A stretch of DNA of 64,000 nucleotides from Anaerococcus vaginalis ATCC 51170. GTDB taxonomy: Bacteria > Bacillota > Clostridia > Tissierellales > Peptoniphilaceae. The stretch spans positions 1,121,454 through 1,185,453 of the forward strand of contig NZ_GG700527.1 of the NCBI RefSeq assembly GCF_000163295.1, written 5' to 3'. Shown one piece after another: positions 35,064 through 42,817 of this stretch; within the stretch, counting starts at the first letter, position 1, and each line of letters begins with the position of its first letter. The notes below the pieces were generated by a model. That model made no database searches. It saw only the letters and a list, made by a program, of their open reading frames with translations, and had not been told where the DNA came from. Made by a program: the position numbers and the translations under genes.

Positions 35064-37121
35064 CTATCTTCTTTTTTCTTTAACGTAATCACAAGAATTA
35101 CATTTTATTTCATCAGTTGATCTATTTTTTTTGTGGACTAAAAGGTCTCCGCATTTTGGACATTTTTCTCCTGTTGGTGGATCCCATGTTGCGTAATCAC
35201 ATTTTGGAAAATTTGAACAGCCGTAAAATCTTTTGCCCTTCTTAGAAACTTTTTCTATTATTTCTCCATTTTCACATTCTGGACATTTTACACCTGTTGT
35301 TTTTATGATTGATTTTGTAAAATCACACTCTGGGAAATTTGTACATCCAATAAATTTTCCATTTCTTCCGTGCTTTTCTGCAAGCGGATGGCCACACTTT
35401 GGACATTTTTCATCCAAAACTTTATCTTTTACCTTATAATCTGTCCTATCTTTTGAAACTTGTTTTAAATCTTTTTCAAATCCTTCATAAAAAGATTTTA
35501 AAACATCTTTCCAATAAACTTCATCTTGAGCAATTTTATCAAGCTCATCTTCCATTCTTGCAGTAAATTCTACATTTATTATGTCGTCAAAACTTTCTTG
35601 TAAAAAATCATTCACTCTTATTCCAAGTTTTGTCGGAAGAATTTTTCTTTGTTCAAATTCTACATAATTTCTTGAAATAATTGAAGCTATCGTTGATGAA
35701 TAAGTTGATGGTCTTCCTATTCCATATTCTTCCAAAGTTTTTACAAGACTTGCCTCAGTATAATTTGCTGGTGGCTTAGTAAAATGTTGGTCTTTTTTAA
35801 TATCAAGTGCCTTTATAATATCTCCTTTTTTTAAATCTGGTAGGATATTTTCATTTTCTTTTGCATTTGATATTTTCATAAATCCATCAAACAAAGTTAT
35901 TTTTCCATTTGTTTTAAAAATTACTCCATTTGAATCAAATGAAAGAGATGTTGACAAATATTCGTAATCAGTCATCTGACTTGCAACAACTCTTGTCCAA
36001 ATTAATTTGTAGAGTTTATATTGTTGATCTGTTAAATATTCTTTTACACTTATTGGATCATTGTAAATTGAAGTAGGTCTTATTGCCTCGTGAGCATCTT
36101 GACTTGTTTTTGATTTTTTGGAATAAGAATTTCCTTTTGATGCATATTTTTCTCCAAATTTTTCCTTAATATATGATAAACTTTCTCCAATAATTTCGTT
36201 TGAAAGTCTTGTGGCATCTGTTCTCATATAAGTAATTAGACCGACTCTTCCCTTATCTCCTAAATCAATTCCTTCAAATAATTGTTGGGCAAGAGACATT
36301 GTATATTTTGTTGAAAATCCTAATTTATTTGAGGCGTCTTGTTGTAAAGTTGAAGTTGTGTATGGCTTTTGTGGTTTTCTTTTCTTTTTTGTTTTTTGAA
36401 TATCTACAACTTCAAACTTGTCCTTATCAATCCTATTTAGGATTTTTTCTGCCCCATTTTCATTTGAAATTTTCATTTTTTTGGATTTTGATCCATAAAA
36501 TTCTGATTCAAATTCAATTTTACTTTCTTTGTGCTTAGCTGTAATTGTCCAATATTCTTTAGGAACAAAAGAATCAATTTCTCTTTGCTTATCTACAATT
36601 AATTTTAAAGCAACTGATTGGACTCTTCCTGCAGATAGACCAGATTTTACTCTTTTCCACAAAATTGGAGAAATTTCATAACCTACTATCCTATCCATAA
36701 TTCTTCTTGCTTGTTGGCTATCTACCAAATTTTGGTCGATTTTTCTTGGATTTTTGATAGCATTTTTTACATTATTTTTTGTTATCTCATGAAATTCTAC
36801 TCTGTTCAATTCATTTTTATCAAGTCCCAAAAGATATTGCAAATGCCAGCTTATTGCCTCACCTTCCCTATCAGGGTCTGTTGCAAGATAAACTTTGTCT
36901 ACGCTTTCTGCTTCTTTTTTTAAGGCATTGATTGTTTTTGCCTTTCCACGAACTTTTATATATTTTGGTTCAAAATCATCTTCTATATCAACTCCAAGTT
37001 TTGACTTTGGCAAATCTCTAAGATGTCCATAAGTTGCTCTAACCTTATAATTTGAACCTAGCATCCTAGTGATTGACTTAGCCTTGGTTGGAGATTCTAC
37101 AATTACTAAATTTTTTGCCAT
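35064..37121 (-). CDS. topA: DNA topoisomerase I
   Basis: A 685-residue type IA topoisomerase. The N-terminal Toprim domain begins NLVIVESPTKAKSI and includes ATDPDREGEAISWH. The catalytic tyrosine lies in GLITYMRTDATR, and C-terminal zinc ribbons begin at CPKCGHPL, CPECENGE and CPKCGDLL. It relaxes negative supercoils. The gene starts directly after the dprA stop, matching the dprA-topA order in Bacillus. It is the last gene of the block, before the mscL terminator. Confidence 0.97.
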   Translation of the reverse strand: MAKNLVIVESPTKAKSITRMLGSNYKVRATYGHLRDLPKSKLGVDIEDDFEPKYIKVRGKAKTINALKKEAESVDKVYLATDPDREGEAISWHLQYLLGLDKNELNRVEFHEITKNNVKNAIKNPRKIDQNLVDSQQARRIMDRIVGYEISPILWKRVKSGLSAGRVQSVALKLIVDKQREIDSFVPKEYWTITAKHKESKIEFESEFYGSKSKKMKISNENGAEKILNRIDKDKFEVVDIQKTKKKRKPQKPYTTSTLQQDASNKLGFSTKYTMSLAQQLFEGIDLGDKGRVGLITYMRTDATRLSNEIIGESLSYIKEKFGEKYASKGNSYSKKSKTSQDAHEAIRPTSIYNDPISVKEYLTDQQYKLYKLIWTRVVASQMTDYEYLSTSLSFDSNGVIFKTNGKITLFDGFMKISNAKENENILPDLKKGDIIKALDIKKDQHFTKPPANYTEASLVKTLEEYGIGRPSTYSSTIASIISRNYVEFEQRKILPTKLGIRVNDFLQESFDDIINVEFTARMEDELDKIAQDEVYWKDVLKSFYEGFEKDLKQVSKDRTDYKVKDKVLDEKCPKCGHPLAEKHGRNGKFIGCTNFPECDFTKSIIKTTGVKCPECENGEIIEKVSKKGKRFYGCSNFPKCDYATWDPPTGEKCPKCGDLLVHKKNRSTDEIKCNSCDYVKEKRR

Positions 37122-38201
37122 TTAATCCCCTTTACTTACGTATTCATTATTTCCCATATTTTCTATGTAATCATTTAATTCTAAAAATATTAAAATATAA
37201 TTTACCTCTTCAATCGACATACAAAGATTTTGAGAAATCTCATCTGCATTTGAAGATGGCTTATCGATTATATACTTTACTACATTTAGCGTATCTTTAT
37301 CAAGTCCATCTAGATTTAATTTTGTTTTTTTCTCATTTATCTTTTTAAAATCTTCAATTTCATCAATTATATCAGACGCATCCATCACAAGCTTTGAGCC
37401 TTCTTGAATTAATTTATTACAACCTTTTGAATAAATTGAATTTATATTTCCAGGTAGGCAAAAAACTTCTCTGCCTTGATCTAGGGCGAAATTTGTTGTA
37501 ATCATAGTTCCAGATTTTTCTTTTGCTTCAATTACACAAACTCCTTTGCTAAGTCCTGAAATTATTCTATTTCTTCTTGGAAAATTGTAGGCATTTGGTG
37601 GAGTTTCTAGGGGAAATTCCGAAATAATAGCACCTTTTTCTTCAATTTTTTCGTACAAATACTTATTTGCCTTAGGATAAATTATATCAAGACCTGAGCC
37701 AATTACTCCAATAGTTTTAATATTATTTTCAAGACTTACCTTGTGACTAATTGCATCAATTCCATAAGCAAGACCTGATACAGTCCTGATATTTGTATCC
37801 TTAAAACCTTCTACGATTTTTTTACAAGCCCATTTCCCATAATCAGTACATTTCCTTGCCCCAACAAAGGCTATGGCATTTTTGTCCTCTTTTTCCAAAT
37901 TCCCCTTGTAATAAAAAAGAGCCGGCCTGTCATCTATGTAGGATAAATTTATCGGATAATTATCATCGTATATGGTAGAAATTTTATAAGGACCATTAAA
38001 AACTTTTTGTCTATAAGCTTTAAAATTTTCTAAATTCTTAGAAGAAAATATCTTTTCCTTATTTTTCTTAGATAAATTTTCAAAAATTTTCCTATCAAGG
38101 TCAAAAAAATTATCCATATCAAGATTTTCACAAAAATCCAAAATTATTTTGTTTTGTAAATTTATAAAATTAAAATATAATAACAAATCTTTTTTGTCCA
38201 T
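37122..38201 (-). CDS. dprA: DNA-processing protein DprA
   Basis: A 359-residue protein with the DprA Rossmann-like core: AIAFVGARKCTDYG, VSGLAYGIDAISHK, GVIGSGLDIIYPKAN, SEFPLETPPNAYNFPRRNRIISGLS and an EAKEKSGTMITTNFALDQGREVFCLPG segment. A C-terminal winged-helix domain follows (about 290-359). DprA loads RecA on incoming single-stranded DNA in natural transformation, but it is common in non-competent species too. It is adjacent to yraN and topA. Confidence 0.95.
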   Translation of the reverse strand: MDKKDLLLYFNFINLQNKIILDFCENLDMDNFFDLDRKIFENLSKKNKEKIFSSKNLENFKAYRQKVFNGPYKISTIYDDNYPINLSYIDDRPALFYYKGNLEKEDKNAIAFVGARKCTDYGKWACKKIVEGFKDTNIRTVSGLAYGIDAISHKVSLENNIKTIGVIGSGLDIIYPKANKYLYEKIEEKGAIISEFPLETPPNAYNFPRRNRIISGLSKGVCVIEAKEKSGTMITTNFALDQGREVFCLPGNINSIYSKGCNKLIQEGSKLVMDASDIIDEIEDFKKINEKKTKLNLDGLDKDTLNVVKYIIDKPSSNADEISQNLCMSIEEVNYILIFLELNDYIENMGNNEYVSKGD

Positions 38202-38558
38202 CTAATCACCAAAAGCGTTTTTTATGTAATGAATTGTTTTATTTTCAAGATAAACTTCGCACACATCAAAAGAGATCAAAAATTCGCCCAAATCTTTTTC
38301 CATAATATAGGCTTGAGCTGTTTTTTTGATTCTTTCTTGTTTATAATAATCAACATCCAAACTTGCAGGCTTAAATTCATCATTTTTTCTTGTTTTAACT
38401 TCAACAAAGGTCAAAATATCATTTTTTATTGCAATAATATCAATTTCTCCGTAGTATTTTAGGAAATTTCTATCCAAAATTTGGTAACCTTTTTTCTCCA
38501 AATATTTTAAGGCTATTTCTTCTCCAAAATCTCCTATTGTTCTTTTTTTGCTTTTCAT
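38202..38558 (-). CDS. yraN: YraN/UPF0102-family endonuclease-fold protein
   Basis: A 118-residue protein starting GDFGEEIALKYLEKKGYQILDRNFLKYYGEIDIIAIKNDILTFVEVKTRK. The E-x(n)-GEIDII-x(n)-EVK arrangement is the restriction-endonuclease-like active site typical of UPF0102. Function is unknown. It overlaps rnhB by 4 bases and abuts dprA. Confidence 0.93.
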   Translation of the reverse strand: MKSKKRTIGDFGEEIALKYLEKKGYQILDRNFLKYYGEIDIIAIKNDILTFVEVKTRKNDEFKPASLDVDYYKQERIKKTAQAYIMEKDLGEFLISFDVCEVYLENKTIHYIKNAFGD

Positions 38559-39187
38559 AGAAAAGATAATTGCCTTTCATAAAATTTTCTTAAAAAAGTT
38601 TTTCTATGAATTGGACATTCCCCAAATTTTTCAAGACCTTCATAGTGTTTTTTTGTTCCATAGCCTACATTTGATTCAAATGAATAATAGGGATAAATTT
38701 TTGAGAAATTTTCCATTATTTTATCTCTTCTTACCTTGGCAAGAATTGACGCACAAGAAATGGCATATTCATACAAGTCGCCCTTTACAATGTTTAATTG
38801 CTTAATATGAGTATCAATTCTTTCAGCATCAATCAAAACAATTTGCGGTTTTTTTTCAAGACCTTCAAGAGCATCTTTCATAGCAAGCTTTGTTGCCTCT
38901 TTTATATTTATTTTATCAATAAGGATATTATTTGCATAACCAAAAGAATAAGAAATCGAATCATCTATAATTTTTTGATAGAGTTCATTCATTCTCTTTT
39001 TTGATAATTTTTTGGAATCTGTGACTCCTTCAATATGAGAATCTTTTTTCATTATAACTGCACAAGCAACAACAGGTCCTGCCAAAGGCCCCCTTCCAAC
39101 TTCATCGATTCCTGCAATCAATTCATATTTTTCATGAATTTCATTTTTTATTTTATCATTAAATTCAGAATATCTAGGCTTTTTCAA
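38555..39187 (-). CDS. rnhB: Ribonuclease HII
   Basis: A 210-residue protein with the signature GIDEVGRGPLAGPVVACAV, DSKKLSKKRMNELY and LIDAERID, and the later SYFESNVGYGTKKHYE-like segment. These supply the DEDD catalytic acids. It removes ribonucleotides from DNA. It overlaps rbgA by 14 bases and yraN by 4, in the conserved rbgA-rnhB order. Confidence 0.95.
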   Translation of the reverse strand: MKKPRYSEFNDKIKNEIHEKYELIAGIDEVGRGPLAGPVVACAVIMKKDSHIEGVTDSKKLSKKRMNELYQKIIDDSISYSFGYANNILIDKINIKEATKLAMKDALEGLEKKPQIVLIDAERIDTHIKQLNIVKGDLYEYAISCASILAKVRRDKIMENFSKIYPYYSFESNVGYGTKKHYEGLEKFGECPIHRKTFLRKFYERQLSFL

Positions 39188-40010
39188 TTGTTATCCTTCC
39201 AAGTTTTCCACTTCTAAAATCATTAAAAATTAAATTTGCACATCTTGTATAATCAACTTCGCCTTTTCTAATAATTGCACCTCTTTTTATCCCGATTTCT
39301 TCATAAATTTCAAGAGCAGTTTTATTAGAATCTATCTTATACCTTTCTTCCAAATTTTTTGGATAGAATTCTTTCATAAATTCAATAAATTTAAGGCACA
39401 ATTCCTCAATATTTAAAATTTCATCCTTAATTGCATTTGTAAAAGACAAATTAAGTCCTGTTTGCCCTTCAAATTTTGGCCACAAAACTCCGGGTGTATC
39501 CAAAAGCAAAATATTTTCTTTTGTTTTTATCCATTGTTTTTGTTGAGTAACTCCAGGTCTATTTCCAACCCTTGCTCCCTTTCTTTTGGCTATATTATTT
39601 ATAAAGGTAGATTTACCAGAATTTGGAATTCCTACAACCATCATCCTAATATTTTCATTTTCAATATTTTTTTCTTCATTTTTTTTAAATTTTTCAAAAA
39701 GAATTTCTTTTGCAATATTATAAATTTCTTTTGTATTTATTTTTTCTTTTGCATTCATCTTTATTGCTTTTATTCCATCATCAGCAAATTTTTTTATCCA
39801 TTTTTCATTTTCTATCTGGTCTGAAAGATCAGTTTTATTCATTATTATTATTCTATCTTTTTTTTCAGTAATTTCTGAAATCAAAGGATTTCTTGAAGAT
39901 TTTGGAATTCTTGCATCTATTACTTCTAAAACTATATCAACAAGTTTTAAAGAATTTTTAATTTCTTCTTTGGTCTTTTTCATATGACCCGGATACCAAT
40001 TTATATTCAT
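39174..40010 (-). CDS. rbgA: Ribosome biogenesis GTPase RbgA (YlqF)
   Basis: A 278-residue circularly permuted GTPase. It begins NWYPGHMKKTKEEIK, then the G4 motif NKTD (57-60), G1 GIPNSGKS and G3 DTPG, followed by the C-terminal RNA-binding domain. It matures the 50S subunit. In Firmicutes it normally follows rplS directly; here about 5.4 kb of opposite-strand genes lie between. It therefore needs its own promoter in 40011-40150. Confidence 0.95.
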   Translation of the reverse strand: MNINWYPGHMKKTKEEIKNSLKLVDIVLEVIDARIPKSSRNPLISEITEKKDRIIIMNKTDLSDQIENEKWIKKFADDGIKAIKMNAKEKINTKEIYNIAKEILFEKFKKNEEKNIENENIRMMVVGIPNSGKSTFINNIAKRKGARVGNRPGVTQQKQWIKTKENILLLDTPGVLWPKFEGQTGLNLSFTNAIKDEILNIEELCLKFIEFMKEFYPKNLEERYKIDSNKTALEIYEEIGIKRGAIIRKGEVDYTRCANLIFNDFRSGKLGRITIEKA

Positions 40011-40404
40011 ATATCCTCCTAATCTTTATCTTATATTTTATCACAAAAATTTGTGATTTATAAAATAAAACACCTTTGTAATCTAATTAAGAATATATTT
40101 CCTTCATAAAAATTTTCAAAAATTTCCAATACCAAGACAGCCTTAAAGATTATTTTTAAAATATGATATAATATTGTAGAAAAAATATAGAAAATAGAGG
40201 CTTAGTCTGAAGTATATTACGATATTATCCTATGATAATTTTTAAAAAATTAACAGTTGAAAGATAAATAAATTAGACCTACAAAAAGCCATAAACACAA
40301 CTTTCTACACCATAAAAATATGTCGATATGATAATGTAAGTATGAAAATATAAGAGGATTTGTAGGCATTTTAAGTGTTATATCGCAATTTTTGGAGCAT
40401 AAAA
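40011..40404 (+). promoter_or_regulatory. 394-bp gap: divergent promoters and long leader of the response regulator gene
   Basis: There is no gene here. An extended -10, TGATATAAT (40164-40172), would start a plus-strand transcript near 40180, giving a leader of about 225 bases. An 8-base inverted repeat, CCTACAAA (40278-40285) with TTTGTAGG (40359-40366), could fold the leader. A GGAG Shine-Dalgarno lies at 40394-40397. The rbgA promoter must also lie here, but I cannot place it with confidence. Confidence 0.45.
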
Positions 40405-41064
40405 TTGAAAATATTAATGATTGAAGATGACAGCACAATTGCTTTTGCTGTTAAAACTTACTTAAACAAACAGAATATTGAGACGGTTATTTATAACAAG
40501 CTTTCTCTGACAGAAAATCTTAATTTTAATGATTTTGATTTAATTCTTCTTGATGCTAATCTCCCAGATGGGTCAGGCTTTAATTTTTTAAAGTGGCTGA
40601 GAGAATTTTCTGATATTCCTGTAATAATGCTTACTGTAAAAGACGAAGACGAGTATGTTATCAAAGGTCTTTCTCAAGGAGCAGATGATTATATTACAAA
40701 ACCTTTCTCTCTTCCTGTTCTAAAGGCGAGAATAGACAATGTTTTTAGTAGAAAAATTAAAAAAGTGAATGAACTGACTTTTGAAAATTTATCTTTAGAT
40801 CTTATATCAAAACAAGCTTCGATAGATGGAAAAGATTTAGACCTTAACTTAAAAGAGTTTGCTGTTTTGGAAATGCTTTTAGAAAACCAAAATATAAATC
40901 TACTAAGAGAGCGAATTTTAGATTATGTTTGGGGTTATGATTTTTATGAAGTAAATGACAATACCCTAACTGTCACCATAAAAAGACTCAGATCTAAACT
41001 TGGAGATTATGGCATTCATATAAAAACTCTTAGAGGGATAGGTTATAGGTGGGACAATGAATAA
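40405..41064 (+). CDS. OmpR-family response regulator
   Basis: A 219-residue regulator starting at TTG 40405, chosen for GGAG 7 bases upstream; it gives MKILMIEDDS, the usual receiver start. The receiver phosphorylation site is Asp50 (LILLDANLPDG), with the conserved Lys in TKPFSLP. The C-terminal winged helix ends RLRSKLGDYGIHIKTLRGIGYRW. It overlaps its histidine kinase by 8 bases, and the ABC module follows. By family and context it resembles BceR/VraR-type regulators responding to cell-wall-active peptides. Confidence 0.92.
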   Translation: MKILMIEDDSTIAFAVKTYLNKQNIETVIYNKLSLTENLNFNDFDLILLDANLPDGSGFNFLKWLREFSDIPVIMLTVKDEDEYVIKGLSQGADDYITKPFSLPVLKARIDNVFSRKIKKVNELTFENLSLDLISKQASIDGKDLDLNLKEFAVLEMLLENQNINLLRERILDYVWGYDFYEVNDNTLTVTIKRLRSKLGDYGIHIKTLRGIGYRWDNE

Positions 41065-42028
41065 AAAAACTTTACTTGTCTTAATTTTAAATCTATTAAT
41101 GTCTTTGTTTGTAGTTTATCTCAATCCAAGATTTGATATTCTAACACTTATAGGATTTCTAGTTATAAATATAATTCTGTTTATAGTTATTTCAAAAATT
41201 GAAAAGAAAAAAGAAGAAGCTATTGAAGATAAGATTAATAGTGTATTTAACCTCCTCCATTCACTTGATATAAACTCTGATAATTACGAAATTATAGACG
41301 ATGAATTTGGCAAACTCAGAGATGAGATTATTAAAATTATTATAGAAAACAAAAGAATAGCTGAAAATTCAGAGAAAAATAAGGAAACTTTAAAAGAATA
41401 TACTGAAGACATTGCCCATCAAATAAAAACACCGTTGACGGGATCACTATTATTGTTAGACCTATTAGAAGACGAAAATGACAACCTTTCTGAAGAATAT
41501 ATAGAAAGACTCAGAGATAATTTACTTAGACTCCACAACTTATCTGACATTTTATTAAAACTTGCAGCCCTTGATTCAGGCACAATAGAAATGGCAAAAG
41601 ATAGTATATCGGCTAGAGAATTAATTGAAGATATCATACGAAACCTAAAAGATTATTTTATCAATGATAATATTGAAATTCCTCTTTATGGAGATGATTT
41701 TAATCTTATATGCGATAAGAAATGGACTTATGAAGCATTATTTAATGTGATGAAAAATGGTATAGAAGCAACAGAAGATAGACAGATAGAAATCCAACTT
41801 AAAGAAACAAATCTATATAAAAGTATTTTTGTGGAAGATTTTTCTAAAGGCTTAGATCGAAAAATGTTAGAAAAAGTTTTTAGGCGTTTTTATAAGGCGG
41901 ATCCAAATTCAAAAGGCTATGGTATTGGACTTCCTATGGCAAAATCTGTTATGGAAAGACAAAATGGAGAGCTTTTATATCACAAAGGGAAGAAATCAAA
42001 TGCCTTTGAACTGAGATTTTATAATTAA
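41057..42028 (+). CDS. Sensor histidine kinase, intramembrane-sensing (BceS-like)
   Basis: A 323-residue kinase with two closely spaced transmembrane helices (about 5-21 and 28-46) and almost no extracellular loop, the hallmark of intramembrane-sensing kinases. The phosphoacceptor is His121 (EDIAHQIKTPLTG). N and G boxes are VMKNGIEA and GYGIGLPMAKSV. Such kinases usually cannot sense peptides alone and depend on the partner ABC transporter, which is encoded next. It ends at a terminator before the ABC genes. Confidence 0.92.
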   Translation: MNKKTLLVLILNLLMSLFVVYLNPRFDILTLIGFLVINIILFIVISKIEKKKEEAIEDKINSVFNLLHSLDINSDNYEIIDDEFGKLRDEIIKIIIENKRIAENSEKNKETLKEYTEDIAHQIKTPLTGSLLLLDLLEDENDNLSEEYIERLRDNLLRLHNLSDILLKLAALDSGTIEMAKDSISARELIEDIIRNLKDYFINDNIEIPLYGDDFNLICDKKWTYEALFNVMKNGIEATEDRQIEIQLKETNLYKSIFVEDFSKGLDRKMLEKVFRRFYKADPNSKGYGIGLPMAKSVMERQNGELLYHKGKKSNAFELRFYN

Positions 42029-42036
42029 ATTTTAAG

Positions 42037-42061
42037 ACTGTGTCTAAAAATAAGACACAGT
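42037..42061 (+). terminator. Intrinsic terminator between the two-component and ABC genes
   Basis: Stem ACTGTGTCT/AGACACAGT with a 7-base loop, followed by TTTTTTT. It separates the regulatory genes from the transporter genes, which have their own promoter. Confidence 0.92.
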
Positions 42062-42069
42062 TTTTTTCT

Positions 42070-42102
42070 AGTCACTTTCCAGTCACTTAAGCCTAATATT
42101 AT
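42070..42102 (+). promoter_or_regulatory. ABC-operon promoter with direct-repeat response-regulator site
   Basis: Direct repeats AGTCACTT at 42070-42077 and 42081-42088 are spaced 11 bases start to start. They cover the -35 zone of a TATTAT -10 (42097-42102), with no good -35 hexamer. An 11-base-period direct repeat at -35 is the standard layout for activation by OmpR-family regulators. The adjacent response regulator is the obvious candidate. Confidence 0.6.
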
Positions 42103-42127
42103 ACAAGAAAGATAAGGAGGACTAAAT

Positions 42128-42817
42128 ATGAATATTGTAAAAACAGTAGATTTAACAAAAACTTACAATAGTGGAGTAGAAGTAAATGCCCTTTCAAATG
42201 TAAACTTTGAACTAGAAAAAGGAGACCTAGTTGCCATTATTGGAGACAGTGGCTCTGGCAAATCTACCTTACTTCATTTACTTGCAGGAGTAGATACACC
42301 AACAAGTGGTGATATATTTATTCAAGATAATAATATTACTAAGTTTAACAAAGACGAAATGACAGTATTTCGCAGAAGAAATATTGGCGTTGTCTACCAA
42401 TTTTTTAACCTAATTCCAAATATTAATGTGAGAAAAAATATCCTACTTCCTCTTTTATTGGACAATAAAAAAGTAGATGAAGACTATTTAAAGGAAATTT
42501 TATCGATACTAGGAATAGAAGGAAAGCTTGATAGGTATCCAAAACAATTATCGGGTGGTGAGCAACAAAGAGTCGCTATTGCCAGAAGTTTGATTACAAG
42601 ACCTGCCATCGTTCTAGCAGATGAACCTACAGGAAATCTCGATAGAAAAAATTCTGAAGAAATCATAGGACTTTTTAGACTAGTAAATAAAAGATTAAAT
42701 TCTACAATTATGATAATAACTCATGATGAAAAAGTAGCAAATTCTTGTGATAAGGTCTATAGAATGGTAGATGGTAGGTTAAATTTCTTAGGAGATGAAA
42801 CTTATGAAAATTATTAA
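42128..42817 (+). CDS. ABC transporter ATPase (MacB/BceA-like)
   Basis: A 229-residue ATPase: Walker A GDSGSGKST (39-47), Q-loop VVYQFFNLIP, signature LSGGEQQRV (141-149), Walker B IVLADEPTG and H-loop MIITHDE. It belongs to the LolD/MacB/BceA branch that pairs with FtsX-type permeases. AAGGAGG lies 7 bases before the ATG. The permease gene overlaps its 3' end by 23 bases. Likely role: energising removal of membrane-active antimicrobial peptides and signalling to the kinase. Confidence 0.93.
   Translation: MNIVKTVDLTKTYNSGVEVNALSNVNFELEKGDLVAIIGDSGSGKSTLLHLLAGVDTPTSGDIFIQDNNITKFNKDEMTVFRRRNIGVVYQFFNLIPNINVRKNILLPLLLDNKKVDEDYLKEILSILGIEGKLDRYPKQLSGGEQQRVAIARSLITRPAIVLADEPTGNLDRKNSEEIIGLFRLVNKRLNSTIMIITHDEKVANSCDKVYRMVDGRLNFLGDETYENY

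Noticed and set aside
40233..40268. An 11-codon leader peptide (MIIFKKLTVER) in the response-regulator leader
   Set aside because: There is no Shine-Dalgarno before the ATG and no terminator or codon run to support an attenuation mechanism.
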